Part shown: positions 54,928 to 64,000 of the stretch, in pieces
Layout: every line of letters begins with the position of its first letter
Numbering within the stretch: position 1 is the first letter of the stretch
NCBI GenBank assembly: GCA_038373885.1
Contig: JAWZYV010016967.1
Coordinates: 496,001-560,000 of the forward strand
Length of the DNA stretch: 64,000 nt
Reading direction: 5' to 3'
DNA from: Cheiracanthium punctorium
Taxonomy: Eukaryota; Arthropoda; Arachnida; Araneae; Cheiracanthiidae
Made by a program: the position numbers and the translations under genes
Notes under the pieces: model-generated
The model's database searches: none
Told to the model about the DNA's origin: nothing
What the model saw: only the letters and a program-made list of their open reading frames with translations

Positions 54928-56224
54928 CTAGGGGCCAAGGCCCCCAGACTCGCTACGCTCGCTTTTCGTATGAGGGATTCGGACCCTAATCAGGCTTATT
55001 CGTAAAAAAGACATAATTTCAACCGACAAAACCGGAAGATTGGATCAGATAGAATGTTACTGAGCTACACATTGCTTCGTTCTTGCATCTTCATTGATAC
55101 ATAAAAATTTAAACTTCACACTACAGTAGACCCCCTACCCCTCATAACACGTAAGATATTTGTTATGGGAATCCGTGTTGTACGGGTCCTGAGCTATACT
55201 CCACCTGGAGTGCGGACTCCGCTTATAATCGCTGGAAAAATTATTTGCACTCCTCAGAAACAGAATGATATTTAATGTTGCCATTCAAAAGTTATATTAA
55301 TTAGGAGCTAAAACGTAATAAAATCAGAACATATGTTTCAGCTGTATTTTTAATAATGTAAAACCTATTGGACACCTTGCGAATTTGCCATCCATGGCGA
55401 TTTTTCATTATTTGGCGACTTGCGTACATGTAAAGTTAATAAAAGCTACGGAACAGATAGAATAGCCTGCCACCAATGGCGACTTTTCATTATTTGGCGA
55501 TTTACACATGCTCACAACCTATAATTACTGTTCATTTAAGGTTACCGGAAAACCGTTATCCATATTTTCATTTACATAATCGTTTGCAAATTGGCGTACT
55601 TAACACCACGAAATATACCATCTCGTCGCGCTAGCAAATATCCAAAGTGTACTATAACTGCTATAATGGCATAGTTAACGCCGCCACATATTTCTACTGG
55701 TAGCAAATAATCCAGCTGGACGAGAACCGGCTTTAAAATAATCTGCATTTTAATTATTTTTCATTTTCAAGATATTATAGTTATTCTGTTTTGGAAAAAC
55801 GAATAATCGCTAATTCTAAACTCCTGTTGTCTAAGCGAACTTACTATTTGAAAATTGTCAACTTTGTGTAACATATTTTGAGTTACTTATTTCATATAGT
55901 TTTTATTTTGGCGTAAAATGGGCGTAATTCTAACTCATGTTTGTAAATTTCACGCGATTCTAGATACTTGGAAACGCTTTGTTGCAAAGGAATGAATGAT
56001 TTTATGCCAAATCTGGCAACCATTCGGTTTTTTTTTTCAGTTTTTTATTAATATCTTCTAAAATAATTCAATTTTCGAAATTTAAATCAGCTTAGCAGGT
56101 TCCTCGGAATTTTTCGAATCTGTGGGCACCTTACTCGAAACTCAAATCCCTGCGGTTTAGGAGGAGATAGGTCCACAAGCTTTGACAGCGCCAGCGGACT
56201 TTACTTTTTTTTAGAATAGAGAGA
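54928..56224 (-). mobile_element. Non-autonomous Helitron, TCTCTCTATTC family, copy 2
   Basis: Minus-strand 5' end TCTCTCTATTCTAAA at 56224, 3' end GGGGCCTTGGCCCCTAG at 54928, then T. It interrupts the endonuclease coding sequence: the reading frame before (PLVDFLK) and after (KFDLTMNTSRLQS) joins to a continuous protein like that at 45697-45963 if the Helitron is left out. The base before TC is T rather than A. A small TA-target MITE sits inside. Confidence 0.82.
55125..55344. mobile_element. TA-target MITE, pogo/Tigger-like left end
   Basis: CAGTAGACCCCCTACCCC with ATAACACG and TTGTTATGGG words resembles pogo/Tigger termini. The element ends CAGCTG. It is flanked by TA (55123-55124, 55345-55346). 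The two sister Helitrons have the uninterrupted sequence (GCACTATTTTTAATTATATG in reverse at about 39130), so the insertion is resolved. The TIR match beyond CAG/CTG is weak. Confidence 0.65.
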
Positions 56225-56596
56225 AAAGTTTGATCTAACTATGAATACTTCTCGACTTCAATCAACAACGCGTTTCGGTACAACGATAGATGCTGTATTT
56301 TCAAGAAAATTAGCAAATTTAGAGAGTAAAATTTATGTTTCACATTATAGTTACCACAAACCTATAATTTCATACATAAAAAATTACGATGACAATCAAG
56401 TATCTATTTCCAATGAATAATATGTATGTAACATTTATATAATCTTTGTAATGTACATGAATAATAAATATAATTAAATTATAATATATTTATTTTAAGT
56501 TAAAGTTTAGTCATTTCAGTGATATGTGTCGTAAACGTCAAAGAAGTTTTACTTTAATCGCGCGTAAAGGTTACACGCACACACTTTTTTATTACA

Positions 56597-58342
56597 CTAG
56601 GGGCCAAGTCCCCTAGACTCGCTACGCTTGCTTTTCGTATGAGGCATTTCGCCTCCTAATATGGCTTATTCGTAAAAAAGGCATAATTTCAACACACAAA
56701 ACCCAAAGGTTGGATCAGATAGAATGTTACCGAGCTACACATTGCTTGGTTCTTGCATGTTGCTTGGAACATAAAAATTTAAACTTCACACTATTTTGAA
56801 CTACGTAAAACGTATGGAACACCTTCCGTATTTGCCACTCATGGCGATCTTTCATAATTTGGCTACTTGCGTATATGTATAGTTAATAATTAGCTCTAAG
56901 AAAACAGTACTTCATATGGTTTCTTTGATAAAATCTACGGAACAGCTAGGATAGCCTGCCACCCATGGAGGCTTTTCATTATTTTGCGATTTACACATGC
57001 CGTTATCCATATTTTCATATACATAATCCTTTGCAGATTGGCGTATTTAGCACCTCGAATTGTATCATCTCGCCGCGCTCGCAAATATCCAAAGTGTACT
57101 ATAACTGCTTTAATGGCTTAGTTAACGAAACCAAATATTTTTACTGGTAGCAAATACTCCAGCTGGACCGAACCGGCTTTAAATTAATCTGCATTTTAAT
57201 TATTTTTCATTTTCAAGATACTGGATTCTAGCATTTTTGAACTCGCGGTTTAGATTCACCCTAATTGGAAAGATACCATTTTACCAGATCGTACAAAATG
57301 CCAAGATGGCGCTTTTAAAATCAAATAGAATTAGTTGTTCTGTTTTGGAAAAACGAATAATCGCTGATTCTAAACTCTTGTTGTCTAAGCGAACTTACTA
57401 TTTGAAAATTGTCAACTTTGTGTAACACACTTTGAGTTATTTATTTCATATACTATACTTTTTAATTTGGCGTAAAATTGGTGTCATTATACTTCATGTT
57501 TGTCAATTTCACGCGATTCTACATACTTGAAATTACTTTGTTGCAAAGGAATGAATGATTTCAAGCCAAATCTGGCAACCATTATGTTTTATTTTTTCAG
57601 TTTTTTATTAATATCTTCTAAAATAATTCGATTTTCGAAATTTAACCCTCTCGTCACTCTGAACCTCATATGAGGCTCCTACTTCAAATTGCAATATTTA
57701 GAGAGAAAACAATTGAGTTTAGTATTTTTTTCTTTCCGTGATATCAATATCATTAATTCATGTAGAAAGTATATGAGGCTCTTAACTAGATGCATAAATC
57801 GTGCCTAGATTGCTGTACTAGTCATTTTTTACAGTTTTCTCATCATTGTTTCAGGAGAATAATTAAGAAAATATTTATGCTGCTTTTTTGCCGTTTTTTT
57901 TTCTTTTTAAGGTAAGTATAGTTTTTTTTTCTTATTCTTCAACCTTTACCTAATATATGCATGCTTTTAAATTAATTTTAGCATAACAAAATGTTTCGAA
58001 AATGCAGAAATTAATATTAGAAAAATCTAATATTAATCGACATTAGAAAAAAATATTTTTGTATGATTTATAATAGTATTTCAGATGCATTAATTGCTAG
58101 ACAGATTTTTTTTTCTCTGATTTTTCATAATTCGGTGACGAGAGGGGTAGTACTTAATGGGTTAAGTACCCTAGCACTTAATGGGAAGTCAGCTTATGAG
58201 GTTCCTCGGAATTTTCCGAATACGCGGACATGTTTCTCGAAATTCAAATCCCTACGGTTTAGGAGAAGATGATCGAACAAGCTCTTGACTGCGGCGGCGG
58301 TGGACAGCGGCCGTTACTTTAGAATACTTTAGAATAGAGAGA
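56597..58342 (-). mobile_element. Non-autonomous Helitron, TCTCTCTATTC family, copy 3
   Basis: Minus-strand start TCTCTCTATTCTAAAGTA at 58342 after A, end GGCCCCTAG at 56597 followed by T. The 5' TTCTAAAGTA word is duplicated. It carries a TTAA-target MITE at 57646-58183, absent from the other two copies. It landed at the 3' edge of the Helentron. Confidence 0.82.
57646..58183. mobile_element. TTAA-target MITE (piggyBac-like), CCCTCTCGTCAC ends
   Basis: CCCTCTCGTCAC follows TTAA (57642-57645), and GTGACGAGAGGG lies at 58135-58146. Beyond that the right side reads AGTACTTAATGGGTTAAGTACC and a second CACTTAATGGG, as if the right terminus were duplicated. The sister Helitrons read AAATTTAAGTCAGC across the site, so the target was TTAA. 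The exact right junction has decayed. Confidence 0.65.
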
Positions 58343-58344
58343 TA

Positions 58345-60262
58345 TTAGCTGCTTGCCCGTTCTTTGTACGGTAGGCAAAGAATACTTTCCTAAAATAACT
58401 ACCAGTGACAGCAACAACAACAACAACAAAATTACAATTTAGGTAGTATCTTTTGTTGAAACTATCATGGTATACATTACAGCAACGTAGGATTACAGTT
58501 TAGTTAGTTGTAAAACGATCGTTGAAAAATGATGAATAGACCACTTTTAATTTCACGAAATATTTATTAACGTGGTACATTGTGCTTGAATTCATATTAA
58601 CATAACAAATCTACTAATACTACCTATTACTTATTAAATATTACTGATCTTCATTTCTCTCTCTTTAATGCTCAGTTTAAAGAAGTAGCTTAGATATTTG
58701 AAACCAATGGTGCCTTTCCTTCTCTTTCATGATTCTTTGCAATTTATTTATGCATTAGCATAAACGATAAACATTATTTATTATGGATGAAATTAAAGCA
58801 CCTCTCCATATCTTTTTAAGCATAATTTTTGTCAGATTGGCGTATTTAACGCCACAAAATATTACATCTGGCCGTAGTGGAAAACATCAAAGCTGTACCA
58901 ATCTAAATATTTAAATCCTTCATGGCTCAGTCTCGTGAAACACATCAAATTGTGTAATCTCGAGGAGCTATTTAGAATCGCTCAAATTGCGAATAGGGTG
59001 TTAAATTGTGTAGCAGAGTTTACGAATTTCACGCAGTTTTTTAATTTATGATGTCACGTTCTTACCAGGGTAGTTGAGTCTGGTTATTTCTCACAGTCGT
59101 TTTCAAACGGGGTAATACTGAAACTTACGACGTCGAAAACCTCACTTGCAAGAGGGGTTGTTAAAGTTAATTTTGAGATGCTGGGGTTATGCCTAGCTAA
59201 TCAGTATTTCAAACATTTTTCGGAGTTATTTTGCTAATGGCGTAACTTTTCTGCAAGAACCTGTTAAGGTGCTAGAATTCAGCCAAAAAAGGACATAATT
59301 AATATATATACCGCCAAAAGTCGTCAAAACTTGGCGACATTTTGGGAGATTTTTGGAATATATACGGCGGCCGTCATCAAGCCCATAAAGAATACTATGT
59401 TTCATGTTAATTAGTATTTTCCCCCTTGTGGCACCTTTTGAATTTCCCATGATTTTAAAAATTGCACGCTTCCTTTCGTTATTATGGTCGCTGAAAAAAT
59501 ATACCGCTCAAAAATCGCCAAGGGTAGCTCATGCATGAAACAAAATACTTTTAAATTTTTATAATAGTAAATTTTTACGTAGATTTCTAACTCATTTTTA
59601 AACTCATGACGTCAAAATTGCGTCATTGTCAGTTGCGATATCTATCATGAATTAGTGAAAGAAGGGAAAAAAAAAACAAAAAAAAAAACCCCAAAACTCA
59701 CGTTATTTTACTTTTCTACAGCATCTGATAATCTAAAAGTTTATTATTTCTCTCGTGATGTAATATTTTTTCCAAGCTTGGTAACTTAATTAGAATTTCT
59801 AATGCATTTTTAAACTCGTGACATCAAAATGACGTCATTTGATTTATGATATCGCACTTTGTTTATAGTTAAGTCTATCTCCAGCATAGAGATGGTATGT
59901 CACATGATTATTTTTTTACATAATATTAAACACTGTATATCGTGACATCAAAATGACGTCATTTCATTCATAATATACTACTTTTTTTACAGTTATGTCT
60001 ATCGCCAGCCTATAGATGGTATATTACATGACCACTATTTTATACATTCGCAAACTTGAAACGCTTTCTGAAGGTGAAAATTATCAAAAAATTCGAAAAA
60101 AATCGTGGAACGATTGAGTTTTCAGAATTTTAAAGTTGACTACGGACTATTCTATGTCGTTTTACATATATTTGCAAAATTTCAAGCCAATCGGTCGGAC
60201 GGTGTGGGAGGAATTCCTGGACAAACAAACAAACAGACAAACTTTCACGTTTATATAATAGA
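58345..60262 (-). mobile_element. Complete non-autonomous Helitron, second family
   Basis: Minus-strand 5' end TCTATTATATAAACGTGAAAG after A (60262). The 3' end has the hairpin CCGTACAAAGAACGGG, CAAGCAG, CTAA, then T (58345). Near the 5' end it has the GTTTGTCTGTTTGTTTG words seen in the Helitron at 27242. Blocks with GACATCAAAATGACGTCATT recur three times (59600-60040). It lies two bases from the neighbouring Helitron in head-to-tail order. Confidence 0.82.
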
Positions 60263-60325
60263 TCAAATATCACTTCATCACATTTCGTGAAGTCAGACTG
60301 CACATCGTCTGAAATTGTTTTGGGA

Positions 60326-60800
60326 TCATATGACTACATTGTTCCAACTTTGTCTGTAACATCTTTGGGTAGTTAAAAGTTTTTGAAGTATTTTTTTATG
60401 CCTTTTTAGACCATGTTTTACAGCAAGAATTGCTGAAAGCATAGGTAGTTGCATTTTGTTTCTCATTTTGTATTTAACATTAGTTATGCTGCTGAATAAC
60501 CGTTCTACTTCAGCATCCGAACTAAGCAAAATTAATAAGTTTAATGCAAAATTTGCTATTTCTTGGAAACGAGTTATCTCCAGAAGAATGTCTATAACTA
60601 GCCGCCTACGTCGACCAGTTTTGGCCGTCGATGGCCGCTTTGCGTCCAAAAGGTGCAACCTAGAGCACACGCGCCACTCGGCGACCGGCCTGTGCAGCGT
60701 ACGGCACACGGGCATCTTCGCGACCGAAATTTGCAACATACTAAAATAATTCTATAACTAACTTTTTCGCTTAAAACCGATACTTTAATAAATACAATTG
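60326..60800 (-). pseudogene. hAT transposase C-terminal fragment, interrupted
   Basis: The minus strand reads LVIDILLEITRFQEIANFAL then LLILLSSDAEVERLFSSITN and VKYKMRNKMQLPMLSAILAV to a stop near 60326. SSDAEVERLFS...K.K.RN.M is the hAT dimerisation motif. A 150-bp insert at 60601-60750 breaks the frame just before LVIDILLE; the flank beyond it reads AKKLVI, so the original frame continued. No TIRs can be found, and the left side abuts a Helitron. Confidence 0.7.
60601..60750. mobile_element. 150-bp CpG-rich insertion with 10-bp duplication
   Basis: Flanked by TCTATAACTA on both sides (60591-60600, 60751-60760), inside the hAT transposase remnant. The ends GCCGCCTACGTCGACC and CATACTAAAATAAT are not inverted. 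CpGs are dense. On the minus strand GGTCGCCGAGTGGCGCG is faintly like a tRNA A box, but no B box follows. It may be a short SINE or an undefined element. Confidence 0.6.
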
Positions 60801-61595
60801 TTAGTAGCAAAATCTTTGAGGGGGGGGGCGGCTGGAGAGATTACCGTTGAAGAGAAAAAATAAGCTAACGAGATATTCATCACTATATTCAAGCTGCAAT
60901 GTATTGTTTCTTTAAAAATATTTTTCTTCGTAACAATAAAACTTTCGCCCGAACATGCATTTGTACTTAAATAAATAAAATTAGTGAAAAATTAGTAAAA
61001 TATAAATTATAATGAATGGTTTTATATAGTTTTTTTACTACAGTAAATTAATAAATTTGGTTAGTTAAAATATGGCCTCGAAATCCTTTTGCGCAATCGT
61101 AAAATTATTTAATCCTTTTGAATACTAAATTTTGCAGTTTTATTGAATGATTCATATAATTTGTATATAAATTAGAAGTTATTTACTGAATAAGTAATTA
61201 ATTATACATGAATTTTGTATTAAATTATTCCTTAGGTAAAGCAGAAATCTGCTTATGGTCATTGTATTATTAATTTTAAGGAAACGGCAGTAAAACGGAC
61301 ATTTTCAATGATTTAGTTAAATATAATTCATAGTTGTCGCCACCAAACAATCTGTTGCGCTTTTTCTTTCATCGATCTACGCGAGAGGTTATTTTCTGTG
61401 ATATTTTTTTCAAAGAATCAAGGAATGAATCGTTTGCTTGGTTTCTGTGTTTACTTTTTCAAGACGTGATATCTCGCGAGATATTTAGAGTTGAAAGTAG
61501 CTGCAAGTTAAAAAAGGTTAATTTTTTAGAGATCTTTCGAACTGTACGTTCGAAAGTGTATTTAAAGATAAAAATGTGTATTTAGAGATAAAAAA
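60801..61595. other. No recognised feature
   Basis: AT-rich DNA with a G run at 60820. Frames here are not recognisable. Confidence 0.45.
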
Positions 61596-62222
61596 ATGTC
61601 GTTTTTATCAAAATTTCAACATGGCGACAGATGCACCGGTAGCGATGAGTCGATCCCGGATTCGTTAGAGACAAGACGTTTATTATTTAGATTTGTTACT
61701 TCCGACCAAAATCCCTTTGTAGTCGTAATATCGTTCCACTTAACAAAGTGTATACTTTTATACGGAATTTCAATTGATGATTTCACTTCTTCTTCTAAAC
61801 GAAATAAGTCTAGCAAAGGTGTTGGTGTATTTTTGGCGGAACGAAAACCGAAACTGAACTTTTTTTTTTTAGTTGAACTGGAACGAAAAAAAATAAAAAA
61901 ATAAATGACGGTTCGAAACCCTGATGGTAGGCAAGAAGACCTTGATATTTTTCCCCGAGCCACTGAATGCACTGCGTCCCAGTTAGTGCATCGGGGATAT
62001 TATTATTATTTATGCCATTGTTTGAGTATTCAAGGAAATGGACCTCGTCAATTAATTTATGGGTTTCAAACGCCATTTACAGAAATAATCTGCAGTTTCG
62101 TTAGTACAGGGTGTATGGAAAAGGAATATCTTTCTATAGAAACTTTTAAAAGAAACGTACGTGCTAAGGTCAGTAAAGAGGGGAAAAGTGATTTGGATGA
62201 TCAACCATCATCAATTTCCTGA
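61596..62222 (+). pseudogene. 627-bp frame broken by one stop, unidentified
   Basis: One reading frame spans 61596-62222 with a single TAA at 61902-61904, next to an A/T-rich stretch. The first part starts MSFLSKFQHGDRCTGSDESI and the second includes DLDIFPRATECTASQLVHRG and SKEGKSDLDDQPSSIS. Long open frames also exist on the other strand, which weakens the case. GGTTCGAAACC near 61910 is a B-box-like word, so part of the region may be a SINE. I recognise no domain. Confidence 0.25.
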
Positions 62223-62846
62223 GCCCTTAATTATGCTTCCAGTGTATGAGCATTGCAGCTATTTATTACAAATATTTCTCTGTATAAGTAAGTAATAGTT
62301 ACGACGGTAAAATGAACAATAAAATTGTTATTTTTATTTTTTAAACTACATTTTAAGTTTAAATTCGAATCAACTGGAATTCGAAATTGGATTCGAATCA
62401 AGTTCTTTGAATTAGAACCAAATCTTGATTTTTGAATTCCGAGATTTGCGAAGAGTGGAACGGTTGCCAGTATAACAAAATCCTCAAATCTTAAAATGCC
62501 GGATATGGATGTATGTTTATACTAATAAAAGCCCTTTGACATTTCCACTGAAATTAAAAAAAAAAATAAAAAAATATTCGCCATTCAAGGTAAATTCTAA
62601 AAGTGTTCCTAACATGGCTCGCTCAGAAAGCTCTTTTTCCAACTTGTTGCCTCCTCTTTAAATCGCAATCAGTTTTCAGACTCCAAGCGATTGCAAATAA
62701 GAAACGCAATGGCGAAACTCTTTTCCTGTTTACAAAGATTTTATTTTGTTCAGACTTGTGCTGCCATCTATTGAGATAACTTCATAACACGTCTCTTTTC
62801 GCTGCTTGACACTTTTTCTCTCGGAAAAGTAAAGAAAGGGAATGCA
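62223..62846. other. No recognised feature; TTCGAAT-rich stretch
   Basis: 62345-62450 contains several ATTCGAAT/GAATTC words with some inverted symmetry, without clear ends. Confidence 0.4.
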
Positions 62847-63010
62847 CAGTGGTGGGAAAAACTACTTTTTTTTGTAGCGCGCTACAACTACCGCTACTTT
62901 TCGAAAAATGTAGTTAACTACAACTACAACTACTTTTTGACAAATGTAGTTAGCTACACTACTTTTGAAATGTAGTCGCTACTTCGCTACTTTTTCGCTA
63001 CTTTTAGGAG
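62847..63010. mobile_element. hAT element end (CAGTGGTGGGAAAAAC)
   Basis: CAGTGGTGGGAAAAACTAC followed by many GTAGTT/AACTAC and GCTACTTTT words is the pattern of one hAT family terminus. The partner end is not seen in the remaining 1 kb, so the element is truncated or continues beyond the window. Confidence 0.5.
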
Positions 63011-63279
63011 ACAAATTTTGCTAACAGATTCAATTTGCATTACATTCATATTTAAGGATATTTATATCCTAATTAGAGAAAACTATCGATATCTAAAGCC
63101 TTGGTTTTCTACTCGCGTCCAGCGTGATTAATGACCTCAGCGGGTGTCTCTCGCGTCCAAAGAACGAAAGGTGGTTTCCTTGTAGCGTTGAGCGCCGCAG
63201 ATTTGGTGGACGCACGGAAGACCCCGGGCACCTTTTCGCCTTTAATTAGAAAAAAACTATTGCTCTAATAAACAACTAC

Positions 63280-63448
63280 CAGGCGAGTATTTGAGCAGGG
63301 GGAGGCGGGCCCCCTCCGAAAATGTAAAGCAATTATTAAAAAGGAGCTATTTTGAAACATTTCTTTTAACTTTAGAACAATAAAGTTTAAAATATCGAAT
63401 CGTCCCCCTCCCCCCGAAATGGAAGCCTAGCCTATATTTACGCTACTG
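63280..63448. mobile_element. hAT MITE, CAGGCGAGTA / TACGCTACTG ends
   Basis: 169 bp between ACAACTAC (63272-63279) and GCAACTAC (63449-63456), one mismatch in eight. The left G/C-run shoulder mirrors the right CCCCCTCCCCCC shoulder. Non-coding. Confidence 0.75.
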
Positions 63449-63456
63449 GCAACTAC

Positions 63457-64000
63457 TGCTAATTATTGAAGTATTGCTGAAACTAATTAAGTTTTAATAC
63501 CTCTATGATAAAAATAAATTGGGAAAGTGAGCTCTGAAAGCATGAGAAAAATCATGAGAACTAAAAAAGTTTTTAAAAATATAATAAAATGCATGTCTGA
63601 ACGGGAAAAAAAGGCCCGTTTTGAGACCCCTTTCATGTTGTAGAAACATTCTAGTTTCTTGAGCACAAATCAAAATTAATGAGTATAAAGGTCTTTTTTC
63701 ATGACTTACCAAATTAGTGATTTATGACGAATGACCCGTGTGAACCATGTAATATTGTATAATTGTTTTAATTGAAAACATCACATATGATATGCATATT
63801 ATAAAATAATGAAAACAATTACTAATTAAATTCATGATATATCTATTTAAAACATTGCATTAAAAAAATCCTCTATATATGTTAAATAAATTTTAAAAGT
63901 TATTATCATCAACACAACTTTTTCTTTGTGTTAGGTATAAAAGAATTTTATAGAATTATATTGTTATTTTAAGGCTAAGAGAGAGATAAGTCTAAGTATT
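63457..64000. other. No recognised feature
   Basis: AT-rich end of the window, no coding signal or repeat match. Confidence 0.45.

Larger units (their letters stand above)
52258..56590 (+). mobile_element. Helentron-like element, copy 2, opened by two Helitrons
   Basis: GAAGTAAAACTTCTTTAGGC at 52262 and AAAGAAGTTTTACTT at about 56541-56555 are the subterminal inverted repeats. The 5' end (CGCAACTAGGGAGTAACTC), the central tandem repeats (52620-52905), the endonuclease tail (54850-54927 joined to 56225-56420) and the 3' end (CGCGCGTAAAGG, ACACGCACACAC) are in the same order as in copy 1. Insertions at 52909-54776 and 54928-56224 account for most of the extra length. Confidence 0.68.

Overview
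This looks like an intergenic, transposon-saturated piece of an animal genome, most likely an arthropod and possibly a chelicerate. The base composition is AT-rich, with many homopolymer and CA/GT tracts. Every protein fragment I can place belongs to a transposon: hAT dimerisation domains, DUF4817-type mariner transposases, and endonuclease tails of Helitron2/Helentron type. There is no bacterial-style operon, no CRISPR array, no rRNA, no intact tRNA gene and no host gene I can name. The arthropod placement rests on the transposon families and is an inference.

Layout. 0-10 kb: hAT miniature elements with clear 8-bp duplications (25-511, 2480-2646, 2656-2816, 6386-6529, 9015-9192, 9847-10002), a piggyBac-like hairpin MITE (555-1048), a TIR element with a tRNA-like SINE inside (3715-4680), and a CpG-dense segment with RFX- and YY1-like sites (5456-5700). 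10-23 kb: four more copies of the piggyBac-like MITE, a TIR element carrying a 91-bp satellite (15762-16395), and a Helitron with internal tandem blocks. 23-32 kb: a second promoter-like cluster (24815-25050), tRNA-derived SINEs, a mariner transposase tail, a hAT relic split by a complete Helitron (27242-29578), and an internally deleted mariner-type transposase (31385-32060). 32-45 kb: endonuclease relics, two hAT elements, one of which hosts a Helitron (37873-39486), and assorted MITEs.

45-61 kb is the most layered part. A Helentron-like element (45531-47320) has a longer relative at 52258-56590. The second has been opened by two Helitrons. One of these carries a hAT element with transposase remains, the other a TA-target MITE. 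Two further Helitrons follow head to tail (56597-58342 and 58345-60262), and the first carries a TTAA-target MITE. Because three copies of one Helitron family and two copies of the Helentron are present, several insertions can be checked inside the window against an empty-site copy.

The genes do not form a pathway. The structure here is a record of nested transposition: autonomous relics supply recognisable domains, and short non-autonomous derivatives make up most of the bulk. The two CpG-rich motif clusters and a short coding-like stretch with a 3'-end signal at 15412-15600 are the only places where host function is worth testing.
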